64,000 nucleotides of DNA from Cycas panzhihuaensis. Taxonomy: Eukaryota > Cycadophyta. Shown piece by piece: positions 1-11,229 of the stretch. The stretch lies in the NCBI GenBank assembly GCA_023213395.1, contig CM041465.1:182411741-182475740 (forward strand), read 5' to 3'. Each line of letters begins with the position of its first letter. Position 1 is the stretch's first letter. Under the pieces are notes generated by a model. That model did no database searches. It was not told the origin of the DNA and was given only the letters and a program-made list of their open reading frames with translations. The translations under genes were made by a program, and so were the position numbers.

Positions 1-1
1 T

Positions 2-975
2 TTCATTGTCTTGTATGTAGATGACTTAGTGATCACTGGTAATGACACTAAGATGGTACAGATACTCCAGGATGACTTGAAGAGGAGATTAAGATGACAG
101 ATCATGGACTTCTCCATTATTTCTTAGGCTTTGAGGTATGGCAACAGCCAAGCTATATCTTCATCTCGCAAGCCAAATATTCTTGGGACATTTTGCAGCA
201 GTTCAAGATGCACGATTGCAGACCAGCGCCTACACCCATGGAGAATGGCACAAAGCTTACTCTCAATGAGGAAGAAGAACCAACAGATCCTACACTTTAT
301 CGGCAGTTGATTGGGAGTCTCATTTATCTCACCAACACTCGCCCTAACATCTCATTTGCAGTTGGGATTTGCTCTAGATACATGTCTCAACCCAATCACA
401 AGCATTGGAGTGCAGCTAAATGCATACTCAAATACATCAAAGGCACATTGCAATATGACTTTGAGTATGCACATGATGAGAACTTCACTCTAGAAGGATT
501 CTCAGATTCTGATTGGGCAAGTTGCCAGGATAGCAGGAGATCAACCTCGGGTTACTATTTTACCCTTGATTTAGCAGTTGTTTCGTGGAGTTGCAAGAAG
601 CAACCCAATGTTACCTTGTCCTCCACCGAAGCAGAGTACAAAGCTGCAGTCAACGTAGCTTGTGAAGCTATCTGGCTATGACGGATTCTTAGGGAGCTTG
701 GACTTGAGCAAGATCACCCCACTAGGATTTATTGCGACAATCAAAGTGTGCTCAAGTTGGCCAAGAATCTTGTCTTTCATGCAAGGACCAAACATATTGA
801 GATTCATCATCACTTCATTAGAGAGCATATGCAAAGTGGTGAGATCAACCTTTAGTATAGACCAATAGAGCAACAGACAGTAGATATCTTTACCAAGCCA
901 CTTGGTAGAGAAAAATTTGTAAAATTTAGAGATGGTCTAGGGGTCCGACTTAACATTATAAACAGTAAGAGGGGG
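2..975 (+). pseudogene. copia element A: 3' end of pol (RT end and RNase H)
   Basis: This is the end of a Ty1/copia polyprotein whose upstream part lies outside the window. The RT active-site YVDD is at 14-25. A frameshift near 85-95 moves the reading into the frame that starts MTDHGLLHYFLGFEVW. The RNase H/connection region follows, with SDWASCQDSRRSTSGYY, LSSTEAEYKAA, IYCDNQSVLKLAKN and the terminal DIFTKPLGREKF. The frame is broken by TGA at 679-681, where relatives have Arg in WLRRI, and by a TAG near 853. The protein matches that of element K at 49046-56634 in the same regions. It is a dead copy, and the family assignment is secure. Confidence 0.93.
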
Positions 976-1510
976 TATTAAACCTTATGTTTACATGTTA
1001 AGCCTATGTGCTTTATTTTTCATGTAATATTTGTGCTTTAGGGGTGACTTATCACTTAAGTGATAAAGTGCACACCCACATTCTTTCCTAGTGACACAAC
1101 ATTGTCACTAAAGGCTCAAATGGACTCCCATGCACTTTTGCTCACTTGAGAGCCCAAAAGACACATGTCCTACATGCAAGGCATGTACCTTGGATGTCTG
1201 ACACTTGTCAAACATCCAATGCCTTAGGTCTCTCCTTTCACTCTATATATTGAGACCTCTTCTCATTGTTCTCATATAGAGTTGGAGCTGTATTGTTATG
1301 TTGCCAGTTTGCTAATCAAACTGATATTCATTTGGAGATTGGACCAATTCCATCTCTTCCCATTTGGTATCATTTGCTCACTCTCTTTGTGCTTTGATCT
1401 TGCTCATGTTAATCTTATTTTCATTGTTAGTCTAGATCTCTTGCTTTCTAGAAGTAGAGAGAATCTATCTTCTAGATCTTGGGTTTCATAGGCCTTTGGC
1501 ACTTTCAACA
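976..1510 (+). mobile_element. 3' LTR of copia element A
   Basis: A purine-rich tract at 964-975 precedes the LTR. The LTR starts TATTAAACC (mutated from TGTTAAACC seen in K) and ends TTCAACA. It aligns end to end with the LTRs of K on the opposite strand. A TATA-like CTCTATATATTG lies near 1240-1251. Three inverted repeats are present at 1049-1066, about 1090-1111 and 1190-1219. The element continues left of the window, so the target duplication (expected to copy ACTAA, 1511-1515) cannot be checked. Confidence 0.9.
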
Positions 1511-1801
1511 ACTAATGTACCATAGACTCAATATAAGTTTCCATGATGATTTGATTACATACTCTACGTCAACCATCTATTTATACAACATAGGTCATAC
1601 AAGAGATGTGACACGTGGGATAAATACCTCTAACCTAACCAATGACACTTCACCAACCTATTAACCAATGACCTTCTAACTTCCCACATAACATTATTAT
1701 AATGCATGACCCTTAGACTCTAATACTTAGGACTACAACTCTATTGACTCTTAGACACACTTTACATAGAACACATATATATTAAACATTATATTCTATC
1801 A
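1511..1801 (-). mobile_element. Truncated B-type copia LTR
   Basis: Read on the minus strand from 1801, this starts TGATAGAATATAATGTTTAAT. It matches the LTR at 44350-44756 through shared blocks such as AGAGGTATTT-CCCAC and the LTR-internal TATGTAATCAA. Only the first ~290 bases are present because element A abuts it at 1510, so A most likely inserted into this LTR. It directly follows the gag-protease frame at 1802. It could therefore be that element's own 3' LTR or an unrelated insertion. Confidence 0.75.
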
Positions 1802-2392
1802 TCGTATAGTTGGTCCCCATAAAGAGGTTTGACATAATCTCCAATGTACGTTTCAAGGTTTCTTTCCTTAGGGATGATGATCCTATCTCCTAGACCTGAG
1901 TCTCTAGGGGTATGTCCTGCTGGTTCCTTTTCTATTTCCTCTAATTTGGCGCCAACCAATACTTGAAAAGAACCGATTGTTGGGTGGGTGTACCTCTAAA
2001 GAAGATGAGGAAGGATTACTACTTCCTTCCTCGGGTTGTAATAAGGGTAGGGATGGATAATCTACCTTTGGACCCACACCTAAGGCAGAGGAAGGGTTTG
2101 GGTTAGTATTAAATAATATAGAATTATGAAATAGACTAGGTATATTAGAAATAGGGGGATTTAGGTCAAGGGTTGGGGTTAAGTTCATATTATTTACTAT
2201 ACTACTTCCTATACTATCATTAGTCCCCATATAATCAAAGGATTTTAAATTATTGCCAATATCATCAGTTACACTTTTAGAAAGCAAATTACACCTATAG
2301 GAAGAAGAATTAACTTCATATGCATCTTGTAACCAATAATCCATGAATTTTGTTCCATTCTCATCATCGGAAGAGTTGTAGATTTCCCCGAA
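1802..2392 (-). pseudogene. C-terminal extension of gypsy-like gag-protease polyprotein
   Basis: Downstream of the protease, an open minus-strand frame (2344 to 1904) encodes a Ser/Asn/Pro-rich, low-complexity stretch with no motif I recognise. The frame continues past the last Met-based ORF to 1802, with readable protein such as HTPRDSGLGDRIIIPKE and ETYIGDYVKPLYGDQLYD. The stop lies only just inside the flanking LTR. No reverse transcriptase, RNase H or integrase motif follows the protease here. This may be a natural gag-protease-only element or the product of a deletion. The function of this tail is unknown. Confidence 0.5.
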
Positions 2393-2973
2393 CTAGGTAG
2401 GTTCCATCTCTTGAGAGCTAATCAACTTGGTTGGCTCTTCAATTGTATGATACAAGTTTGCTTCGTCAAAAGAGGACGTCGTTTCCTCGCTTGCTATAGT
2501 TGTGCTCGATGCGTCATCTGATATTATCTCAATAGAATTTTTCCCCAACATCGAGAGGACCACTTTCCTTCCTCCATCCGATAATGTAAATGTCACATCT
2601 CTCCAACTTTGGAGACACTGGGTTTTATACAGCCATGGGCAACCCAACAAGGCTAGATAAGGTGTTGCTCTTTTTCTGTTTCTACGATTGTAAAATTGAC
2701 TTGGACTGCGATTCCTGCCACATCCACTTTGATGTTGGTTACCTTCCCAACTGGTCTCACCAATAATTCATTTGCTAATTTCAATGAATAAGTTGTTACT
2801 TCCAACTTGAGACTTCCCAGCTTTTGCCATGTTGAGGTTGGTAAAATGTTCACTGTGCCTCCTCCATGCACAATTAGCCTTAAAGGTTTTTCTCCTAGCA
2901 CTATGATTGTAACCATCGGATCCAAGTTGAAAGATGGCATTATCTTTTTTAAGCTTTTGGTGATTTCTCACTG
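2393..2973 (-). pseudogene. Retropepsin-like aspartic protease, gypsy-type, degenerate
   Basis: The minus-strand frames at 2940-2653 and 2650-2393 read as one protease split by a frameshift near 2651. The active-site segment reads LRLIVHGGGTVNILPTSTW where retropepsins carry an Asp in the D-[ST/G]-G triad, so the catalytic Asp appears to be His. The distal part has LGCPWLYK followed by WRDVTFTLSDGGRKVVL, the usual end of plant gypsy proteases. It lies just downstream of gag in the same element. It is inactive as it stands. Confidence 0.75.
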
Positions 2974-5184
2974 CTATAATATCCCTGCCTTAATCCAGTC
3001 TATCACTTGGTATAAGGAAATCATTAACTGCAATTGCTTTACTAGATTTTCCATTAACAACAACATACGATGGATGTCTTCCCTTGGTAGGCCTTTAAAT
3101 AATTCCTCCATTTGAACCAACTGAGGTTGCGCCTTCTGCTCTTCAAGTATTTTCTCCTTTCGTTTGTTTTTCCTGACATATACATGTTTTGTTTCCGGTT
3201 TGTCCATTGGTAACATTGTTTTAGTTTCTTGTTGGACTAGTTCTTCTAATACTTGTTTTGCCTGTTTGAATCGATCTATTTCTGTTTTCAGGTTTGGGTA
3301 TTCTTCATTCGTTCTCCCTTTGTGCTTATTTTGGAGTTTTACGTTCTTACTATTTTCTAGGATGATAGTTATTAAATTAGTTGCTTTTGCCTTCCCTTTA
3401 CATTCCTCTGTTCTATGCTCACTTGGCCCGCAATTGTTGCATACGAACGGTTTATGTTCATATTCCTATTTGGTTGGGCAATCCGATTTCCAATGCCCAA
3501 ATTGCAGACAAATCAAACACTTCCCCATTGGCTATTTTTTCTTTGAAGGTTCCTGCTTTCTTCTTGTTGTATATACATTTCGGGGTGGTTGCTCCCCCTT
3601 CCCCAACTCCGTCTTCTATAAGCTCTTCCCTTAGGGTTATAGAATCAGTCCCTTGTGTTGTGGCTATACATGTCACATATATGACACTACTTGTTGTTTT
3701 GGTGTATTCCACTCTTTTTTGGATTGATTTCACATTTATTAGTTGTATGCGAATTTTTTTCATATATATGGCACCATTTTTTGATTTTAAATTCCCGATC
3801 TCTCTTTTTCTTTACTTCTTCTTTCTCTTTCTTACTTTTCATCTCGAGTCTTGCAACCTCTTTCTTTAGAGCTTCAATTTCTGATTCCTTTTCTGAGATT
3901 CCCATTTGGCAGAGGGGTCGATTATGTTGGTTTTGTTTCATTTCGCTTATTTCTTCCTGTAGTCTCAGCAATAGGGGATCATGCCCTCCAGCTTGGGCAT
4001 CCATCTTTGCTTCGAAGTCCAATGCCAATTCCTGAGCATTTTTAAATGATTTTAGGGGATGCGCATGCATCATGGATCTCAATTTCTCGTTTAACCCTCT
4101 GACGAAGTAATTTTTCATGTTATGGTTTGTAATCATCTCATTAATCATGTTGGTGGCGATTATTTTCATACAATTGATGCAGGTTAGCATTGATTCACCA
4201 GGCCTTTGCTTGACTTCTCTAAGGACGATCTCCATAGCCTCATTACTTCAAAACTTCTGAAATCTTTCCTCAAATGACTTTTTTTTATTCGCCCATCTTT
4301 CCATTTTATTCAACTCTTTGTACCATGCCAATGGTACTCCTCTTAATGTGCAAGCAAATCTTGCCTTTATTTCATCCTCGTCTGTAATTTTCTTCACATC
4401 AATCAAATTCTGGAACAAGTACACGTGCTCTACTGCATCTAAGGTGTCGTTGAAGATTAGTTTCCCGAAATCCCTTGAATCATCCATCCTTGGTGACTGC
4501 ACTAGTGTCCTTTCTAGTGGCGATCTTTCTCCCTTTGGCTTGTCCAAAGGTTCTACTCCTTTTTCTTCTCCTTCCACTTTAGGTGATGTATTCAGGGTGC
4601 TTGGTGCAATGCTATCTTTCCCCAATAGAGGATTCTTGAATGGCATTTTTAAGTGTATTGGTTCTGGTACTCCTGCCACTTGTATCGTCAATGGTGTCAC
4701 CATTAGATACGATTGTTCAGACCCCTTGTCTGATGAATCCTCAAATAGTTGCCTTGTTAATTTATTTTCCCAATATGCTGAGGGACCTTCCTCCGCCTTC
4801 TTCTTGTTACCACTTAGGTCCTTCAGGGTATCATCCACACTTGTATATTCTTCCTTCTCTAGGGTGTCATTTTTGTTCCACATCTCCTCTTGGTTTTTCC
4901 TCCTTTTTTGGGTTTAAAAGGTCATACTTTATTGGAGCAGGTGTTAGTACCATTTGCTCACCATTATTTTCCTCTCCTTGTTCTTGAGGTGTCTGGTCTC
5001 CACTTGCCTTAGATTCTTCAACGGACTACCCCTTTGTCTCATTATTATATAGACTTAATCTTCTTGCCCTTCCTAATTTTGATTCCTTTGACCATCGTAA
5101 TGCCCTTTGTCTGCTTGTTTCTTTCCTCTTAGGTGGAGTATCCTTTTGTGGCTCTCTCACCCTTGAAGGCCTCTTAGGTGGCAT
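2974..5184 (-). pseudogene. Gypsy-like gag polyprotein with zinc knuckles
   Basis: The probable start is ATG at 5184 (MPPKRPSRVREPQKD), a very basic N-terminus broken by a TAG near 5027. The capsid-type domain follows at 4883-4248 (FACTLRGVPLAWYKELNK) and 4235-3687 (YFVRGLNEKLRSMMHAHP), characteristic of the Retrotrans_gag family. Three CCHC-type knuckles follow: CHIYEKNSHTTNKC near 3710-3752, where the second Cys is Tyr, CLICLQFGHWKSDC near 3480-3523, and CNNCGPSEHRTEEC near 3403-3446. The last two are intact CX2CX4HX4C. A charged linker (3216-2974) leads to the protease. At least three frame changes make this a pseudogene. Confidence 0.82.
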
Positions 5185-5325
5185 TGGGAGGTCCCCTGAC
5201 TGTCGCAGGCTTAGTTACAATCCGTCATCATGACAATAGCTAGGGTCCTTTGTCCTTTGAACATTCTCCTCTTGTGAAAACTCTTGGTCCAGTCCCTCCT
5301 CAGTGGATATAGGCAATAGAACCAA
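5185..5325. other. Leader between LTR and gag of the gag-protease element
   Basis: This is a short non-coding stretch between the proposed gag start (5184) and the LTR edge (5326). On the minus strand the first bases after the LTR are TTGGTTCTATTGCC. They are not the initiator-Met primer site used by other elements here, and I cannot assign a tRNA. Confidence 0.4.
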
Positions 5326-6250
5326 TGTTGACTTAAAGGTTCACTACACTTGTGAAAACTGACACTTGCCAAGGAATCACTGGTAATCTAGCTTAAGATA
5401 TAGTCAACATGCTTCATACACCCAAGGTTATCACATATTCACCCATAATTCAACACAATATCATCATAGATTACACACAACAATACATTAATCAACAAGT
5501 ATCCATTATGCAATCATCATGGTACGCATAAAACACAGTATTCCATGTAACTCTTCACTTTATTAAGCAATATGTCTTATACATTCAGTTCTGGAATGTA
5601 TCCTATATACATTCCAGTCGCATATATAGGATTTTGTCACATACGTCCCAAAAGGGAATGCATTTGCTGCAACTCTAATCTATACCACTTTCTTGGCTTG
5701 TCGGCTATCGTACTACCATGTGGAATGAATGCTCGGTTCTCACCGCTGGAATAGTCCTCAATGATCTCCTTAAATGCGTCCCTTTGATGCCTTTTGATGA
5801 AGGGTTATGACTCCCTATCATAACCATACATTTTCATTATTAATATAACGTTTCACTTAAACACGTGATTAGTCTCCTTTAATGGTGCCTTTTCCATTCG
5901 TACGTCTGTAATTATGTTCATCTGGGCTGATGTCATCATTCTTGGGTGCCTTTGGGTCGGACCTACTTGTGCGTACCTTGCTGTCTGCTAGTGTACGGAA
6001 AATGGTATGCACCTTGTGTTGCGTACCTGATATGGTATGCACCTATCATACGTACCCAAAATGCTCTTTTTCTTGCATTTTTCCATCGTGCGTACCTCTG
6101 TACAGTCCATACCTGCATTCCACTAGTCAATACAAGCTTACATTTCTTTGCCACATAGCTTATGTGTCAAATTATACCCTAGCAAATATTCTTTTAAGAA
6201 TATGGCAAGACTATTCTAAATGAAATATTTTCTTCTAACCTTAGAAACCT
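5326..6250 (-). mobile_element. LTR of the gag-protease gypsy-like element (outer edge uncertain)
   Basis: On the minus strand the LTR ends in ..AAGTCAACA at 5326, matching the ..AAGTCAACA end at 18222 of the plus-strand LTR described below. The two copies share colinear blocks: a GTTATGA-type stem-loop (5803-5825 here), an AAAGGCAC block, and a U3 rich in short GTAYGCAC/GGTACG motifs (about 5930-6120). The outer edge near 6250 is an estimate from where similarity fades. There is no coding sequence. Confidence 0.6.
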
Positions 6251-6902
6251 ATAATTTTTTCCTCTAGATTTTCGGGCGACAATTGTCTCTATGTGGCATC
6301 TTAATTTTTCACATTCGATTTGATTTCTCTGCAGTGATTTATGCATTCAGGTGGATTTTTAATGGTCTTCGTGATAGATTTTCTGCATGTCCTCATGTTT
6401 GGGCAGATTCACTTCATCGTTTTTTTTTTATTTTTTGTTCCCCTATCTTTTGCGTCACTTTTTGGTAGGACAAATGCAAGGCTTCGTTCTTGAGTAGATG
6501 CGTGGCTTCATGGGCTTCGTTCTTGTGTGCTCCTAGATTTCATAGATTGGTTATGGAGTCTTTCTTATCTGGTGTTATTCACACATTGCTTGGCAAGCAT
6601 CTCACAACAAGGGCAATTCCTCTGACATGGCTAGGGTGCAATTTATATAATCCTCACGCAGTTATGGCATCACATGGTTAATGGACATGGTGCATATTTT
6701 CTTTGTTCACCAAACTAGGGCATCATGTGATTATATTTTTCTTTTGTTATGGCATTCGAAGACTGTAACATTTCCTTTTTCCTCTTCAAGCAATTCTTCT
6801 CAAGGCGGCTGCTAGGGCATTAGACTTCATATATCTTGAAAGTCCTCGATTTAAAATAGTGACTTGCAAGTGTTTGTCTTGATCGTAGTCTCTGATACTA
6901 TC
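6251..6902. other. Non-coding stretch, probable leader of an LTR element (minus strand)
   Basis: No credible gene is visible. The right end (6888-6902, minus strand TAGTATCAGAGA) resembles the initiator-Met primer site next to the LTR at 6903-7256. The stretch may thus be the 5' leader of that element, running leftward. A T-rich run lies at about 6420-6437. Confidence 0.35.
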
Positions 6903-7256
6903 TGATGTGCAATAGTGGGTGCTTATAGCCTCAAAGAATGTTATCCATTGAATAGAGATTGTTGAAGAGGTGATAGAATGAATTCTCTTCTATTATCTCC
7001 AAAATTTGGCTTACATCACATATACACACTCATTGATGTTTGTACAATAAGGTGCCTCTCATTTATATTGAGGGGTCAATAACCATTTGAAAAACTACTT
7101 ACTAATTGTCCATCTAATTGACTTAATTATCTTTGCTGACTCACTCATAACTATTTCACTAACTAACAATTGAAGTAATTGACTAACATTCTAACTTAAA
7201 TGTACTTCACATATAAATACAATAGTTTACACATAATATTACACAACATTAAAACA
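6903..7256 (-). mobile_element. Copia-type LTR (354 bp)
   Basis: On the minus strand it begins TGTTTTAATGTTGTG and ends TTGCACATCA, with canonical TG..CA ends. A TATA-like CAATATAAATGAG lies in its middle. A degenerate initiator-Met primer site (TAGTATCAGAGA) follows immediately, which marks it as a 5' LTR. However, copia D pol sequence lies upstream of it at 7257 with no polypurine tract. The flanking pentamers (CTATC, TATGG) do not match. Relationship to D is unresolved: a deletion or ectopic-recombination product is likely. Confidence 0.75.
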
Positions 7257-8859
7257 TATGGATGAGTGATACTCATCATCAGAAGTGGAAGGCTCTTTTA
7301 CATTCAGTACTTGTGAGAGTAAAATTGACTTGTTGTGTGTGTTTCATCTTGCATTTCCACTTCCCTTCTATCTCAAGCAATTATGAATCAACAACTGTTT
7401 TCAAGTACCACTTGGGCAACTTCTTTAGAGAAGGAACGACTTCAAGCTGAGTATTTTGATTGCTATTTGGTTTAAACTCTATAATTTGTGTTCAAGATTT
7501 TGGTGGTTTCTTGATTTCTTTCCGTTTGTCCTATTTCAGCTGTAATGCACCCAAGTCAATCCTTTTGTCACCTTCTTCAAAGATGATATCCCAAGTTGTA
7601 TGCACCTTTTCAGTTTTTAATTCATATACACTATAAAATTTGCTTACCTCATTGTAACCAATGAAAACACACTTGGAACTTTTATTATCAAAATTTTGAA
7701 GCTTCTCCTTTGTAATGTGTGCATGTGTAGTACAATCAAAGATTCTGAGATGGCTTATTATAGGCTTTCTTCTTGACCATGCCTCCTCAGAAGTTACTAT
7801 ATTTCTAACAAACTTTGTGGAACTCCTATTTGTCAGATAAGTTGTCTTCATGGCTTCCACCCAAAATATCTCATGTAGACTTTTGGCTTTTATCGTTGAC
7901 CTGGCTTTCTCCACAAGAGTCCTATTCATCCTTTTTACTAGTCCATTTTATTGAGTGGTATGCAGAGTTGTAAACTACCTCTTGATTCCATGGTTCTTAC
8001 AATATTGTTCAACCTCCTTTGAGATGTCTTTTCCACCAGTATCTGATCTTAGTGTCTTCAACTTCCTTTCAATCTCATTTCTAGCTTCTTTAAATTCTTT
8101 GAATATTTTGAAAGCTTGTGACTTATCTCTTATGAAGGTGACCTAGATCCTTCTAAGAAATCATCAATAAAGGTTAAAAAATACTCAATACCTTCAAGCG
8201 ATGTTATTGGCATTGGGCCATATAGATCAAAAGGCATCAAGGCCATTTTTTCCTTTACTTTCTAAGCCTTACCTTTCTCAAGCTTTTCCCTGTGTTGTTT
8301 GCCCATTATGCAAGCTTCAAGAAAACATCTATCAATTGGTATTTTGGTCAACCAGGCACCATATTTGGTCTAAACATCAACAACTTGAGAGAGGAATAAT
8401 TCAAATGCACCATGCAATTATGTCATAATTGATCTTTTGGAGGCAGATTAGTAATAAAGGCTTTTTGATCTCCAGATTTCCCTTTTAACTTATAAAGGGC
8501 ATCATCCTAAGTACCTATTGTCACAAATGTTTTCATTTTGTCTCTTATTATGCATTGGCTATTTTCAAAATGAATACTCATATTCTTCTTCACGATTTGG
8601 CTGACAATGATCAAATTCTTTCTTAACCTAGGTACACATAGAACATCATTGATGTAGTTGTTAGCATTTATCAAATTTCTACCAATTCCTTCAATTGGTA
8701 ACATAGAGCTATTTGGAAGTGCGACCGATTCATCCTTGGAGTCATTCTTATTCTAGAATCACTCATGCTTATTTGTCATGTGTTGGGTTTCTCTTGCGTC
8801 AATGTACCAAGACTCTTCAACATTGTGCTTTGATTGACAAGTTGCAACAAAAAGTTGTT
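7257..8859 (-). pseudogene. copia element D: protease-integrase part of pol, truncated
   Basis: Minus-strand order is as follows. A protease segment (8859 to about 8505) has YIDARETQHMTNKHE, in which the catalytic D-S-G is now D-A-R, and VLCVPRLRKNLIIVSQI. A long degraded integrase follows. The integrase C-terminal part (7929-7531) has MNRTLVEKARSTIKAKS, SEEAWSRRKPIISHLRIF and KCVFIGYNE. The linker (about 7500-7290) has LKKLPKWYLKTV and NFTLTSTECK. RT and RNase H are absent, with the sequence ending at the LTR at 7256. The upstream gag half lies beyond element E, at 14514-15410. Confidence 0.82.
8855..8859. other. Target-site duplication of element E (left copy)
   Basis: TTGTT lies immediately left of the 5' LTR of E and is repeated at 14509-14513 right of the 3' LTR. 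This proves a single integration event into copia D. Confidence 0.9.
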
Positions 8860-9357
8860 TGAAGCGTTCCTTCTACGTATTAGGTTGACTTACTAAAGAT
8901 CAAATTAGATGATCACTTAAGTGTGTTAGGGCTGACCTCAAATAGTCTAGGATACTCTTAATTCTGGCTGACTTCTAATAGGGATTTCGGTCGACTTAAG
9001 CTACCCTTTCTAGCCAGCCTACACTCCTCTTTTTTGGCCATCCTTTATCTAGATTTTATCTCGCCTATATAAAGAGATATTGGGGCTCATTCTAGATCAT
9101 TAGAACCAAAGTCTTGGTTGCTGTATTTTTGGCCTTACAGCTACATTTTCTCTGGAGGAAGCCTCGCCTCAAAGAGGGAAGTATTACCAAGTGTTATCAT
9201 TTGTACTTCATAATTTTATCAGTGCTTTCAATTATTTATAGATATTAACCATAGATATTTTATAATTCTTTAAATTTTTGGTATCAAAGCTATATTTTGT
9301 GTATTTGTTCTACTTTTGCTCTCTTTGCCTTCCAAAAGACTATGTAGGTGCGTTACA
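8860..9357 (+). repeat. 5' LTR of E (498 bp)
   Basis: It starts TGAAGCGTTCC and ends GCGTTACA. A TATA-like GCCTATATAAAGAG sits near 9063-9076. It carries about 40 bases around 8970-9020 that are missing from the 3' LTR, so the two LTRs have diverged by an indel as well as by scattered substitutions. Confidence 0.92.
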
Positions 9358-9359
9358 AG

Positions 9360-9371
9360 TGGTATCAGAGC
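9360..9371 (+). promoter_or_regulatory. Primer-binding site of E (initiator-Met tRNA)
   Basis: TGGTATCAGAGC is complementary to the 3' end of plant initiator-Met tRNA and lies two bases after the LTR. It is the priming site for minus-strand synthesis. Confidence 0.9.
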
Positions 9372-9526
9372 TTCATTGGAAGCTATCTTGGGGAGAATTT
9401 TTGTTAGTTTAGTAAGGAAAATCAAGGGAAAAAGAGAACAAAATTTTCCCTCCCACCCTTCCCTAAATTTTCACATTGTGTCCCTAAATGGAGTTAAGAT
9501 CTAAGAGAATCTTACAGCAGAGCAAG

Positions 9527-10732
9527 ATGGTGAACACTGATATCAATAGGAGATATAAGTAGTCAGGTGGACAAATTGAATGATAACATAGCATCCCTTG
9601 GGGCTTCAGTGGCAAGCATAACTAGGAGGTTGGACCTAATATTACCAGAGGGAGAATCCTCGGGTGTAGAAAAATCCCTAGGGTTCAAAGTAATTAGCAA
9701 AGAATTCCAAGAACAAAGGAACCAAAGGGACTACCAACAAAGGAAGCAAAGAAAGATTGACGAAGGATTTCAGGAACATAGAAACCCAAGAGACTTTCAA
9801 CAAAGGAACCTGAGGAATTTTGACTCAGATAATTATCTCAGGGGAACAAAATTTACATTGAAAAAGTTTGACCTAGACAGATCAAGGGGCATCCGAAGCT
9901 GGATACTGTAGATGGAAACCTACTTCCAGGTATACAAATTATCCAACAATGACAAAGTGTTGACAGCTTCTCTCCACTTGTACGAGAAAGCTTTGAAATG
10001 GTTTCATTGATGGAGGAAAGTCCACGCGGATATCTCCATCGAATCTTGGGATTCTCTAAAGGCAAGGTTGATAGACCAATACGAAGACTCATGGAATACA
10101 TACTACTTCACCCAACTGACTCAACTACAACAAAATGGAACAGTTCAAGCATACATGGAACAATTCCAAGCTCTCCAATGTTTAGTCATCGATTGCATAC
10201 CAACCAAATGCATCGCATAGACGTACATCAGTGGGTTCAAAGGTTGCATCAGTTATTGCATTAAGACAATGGGGGCCACCAATATAAGAGAAGCAATCAC
10301 ACTCGCAAGGAATATTGAAGTTGAGTTTAGGGAAAGTAGACCTACTTACATTTGTTGAAGTGAACCAACATTTTACCAAAACTTTGGCTCCAACCTCAAT
10401 TGGACCAAGTGAGGGGCAAAAGCAGACCCACCAATCGCAAGAAGGAGCACAAATGAAACAAGTGGAGTATCAAGAGACGAGCATCTTAAGAGGAACCTGT
10501 TTTAAGTGTGGATGAAAAGGGAATAAAGACCATCAATGCCCAACAAAAAAGGTCTTTATGCTCCAAAATGAAGAGATGATTGTCCCAAAAGAAGAAGAAG
10601 AAGGAGAAGGAAAGACTCCAGAAGAAAATGAGGAAGCCAAAGTAGAGGAACTTCTAGATTTGGACACTGAGAACCTGTAGATATCACTGCAGGATATCAC
10701 AGGACAAAGTAACGCCCCTCAAACATTATAGT
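9527..10732 (+). pseudogene. gag of chromovirus E
   Basis: The probable start ATG is at 9527 (MVNTDIN), equivalent to the start in J at 57802. A charged, repetitive N-terminal region (QEQRNQRDYQQRKQRK) is followed by the gag domain, with TKFTLKKFDLDR and LHLYEKALKWFH, then FTQLTQLQQNGTVQAYMEQF and ISGFKGCISYCIKTMG. A nucleocapsid knuckle of the CX2C..HXC type (CFKCG*KGNKDHQC) at about 10498-10539 contains an in-frame TGA. An acidic Glu-rich tail follows. Several stops and frame changes make it non-functional. Confidence 0.85.
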
Positions 10733-11229
10733 TCTAGGGGTTAATCTAAGGGACACCAATTGGCATTCTAATTGATAGCGAGAGTACTCACAACTTCATC
10801 AATCAACCAACAATAGAGAAATTGGGATTACTCATAAAAGCACTCAATGCTTTCCAGGTTGCCATTGCCAACGGAAAATCCATGACACATGAAGGATATT
10901 GTCAAAAGGTGAACCTGTAGATTAAATATTATTCGATAACCACCTGCATGTTTACAATGCCAGTAGGAGGAGTTGATGCCGAGTTGGGGATCCAATGGTT
11001 ACAAACACTAGGGAATGTGGTCATAAGCTACAAAACATGATTCATGAGCTTTCACCAAAAGGGGCGTCGTTATATGCTACAAGCCCCTCCACACCTCCAA
11101 TATAGCTGGTATCATCGCATTGTATGGAGAAGATGCTGAAGAAGAATCCATCTGTGTATATAATGACATGTTATAAGATTGCAATAGAAGATATTCTGGC
11201 CAAAGTATAGAAAATCATAGATCAATATA
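10733..11229 (+). pseudogene. Aspartic protease domain of chromovirus E
   Basis: The protease motif reads IGILIDSESTHNFINQPTIE at about 10760-10819, where the catalytic D-S-G triad is D-S-E. That is a Gly-to-Glu change explained by one G-to-A. Further downstream PVGGVDAELGIQWLQTLG is the flap/C-terminal motif typical of chromovirus proteases. In-frame TAG codons interrupt it. Confidence 0.8.

Noticed and set aside
3164-3869. Long plus-strand frames rich in Phe/Leu/Cys that look like membrane proteins
   Set aside because: They are the complement of the minus-strand gag with zinc knuckles; the gag motifs explain the sequence.
4318-4987. Plus-strand frames of 199 and 115 codons
   Set aside because: Antisense shadows of the gag capsid domain, whose conserved blocks lie on the minus strand.
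6903-7256. Solo LTR with a target duplication
   Set aside because: The flanking pentamers CTATC and TATGG do not match, and a primer-site-like sequence follows, so it is not a simple solo LTR.
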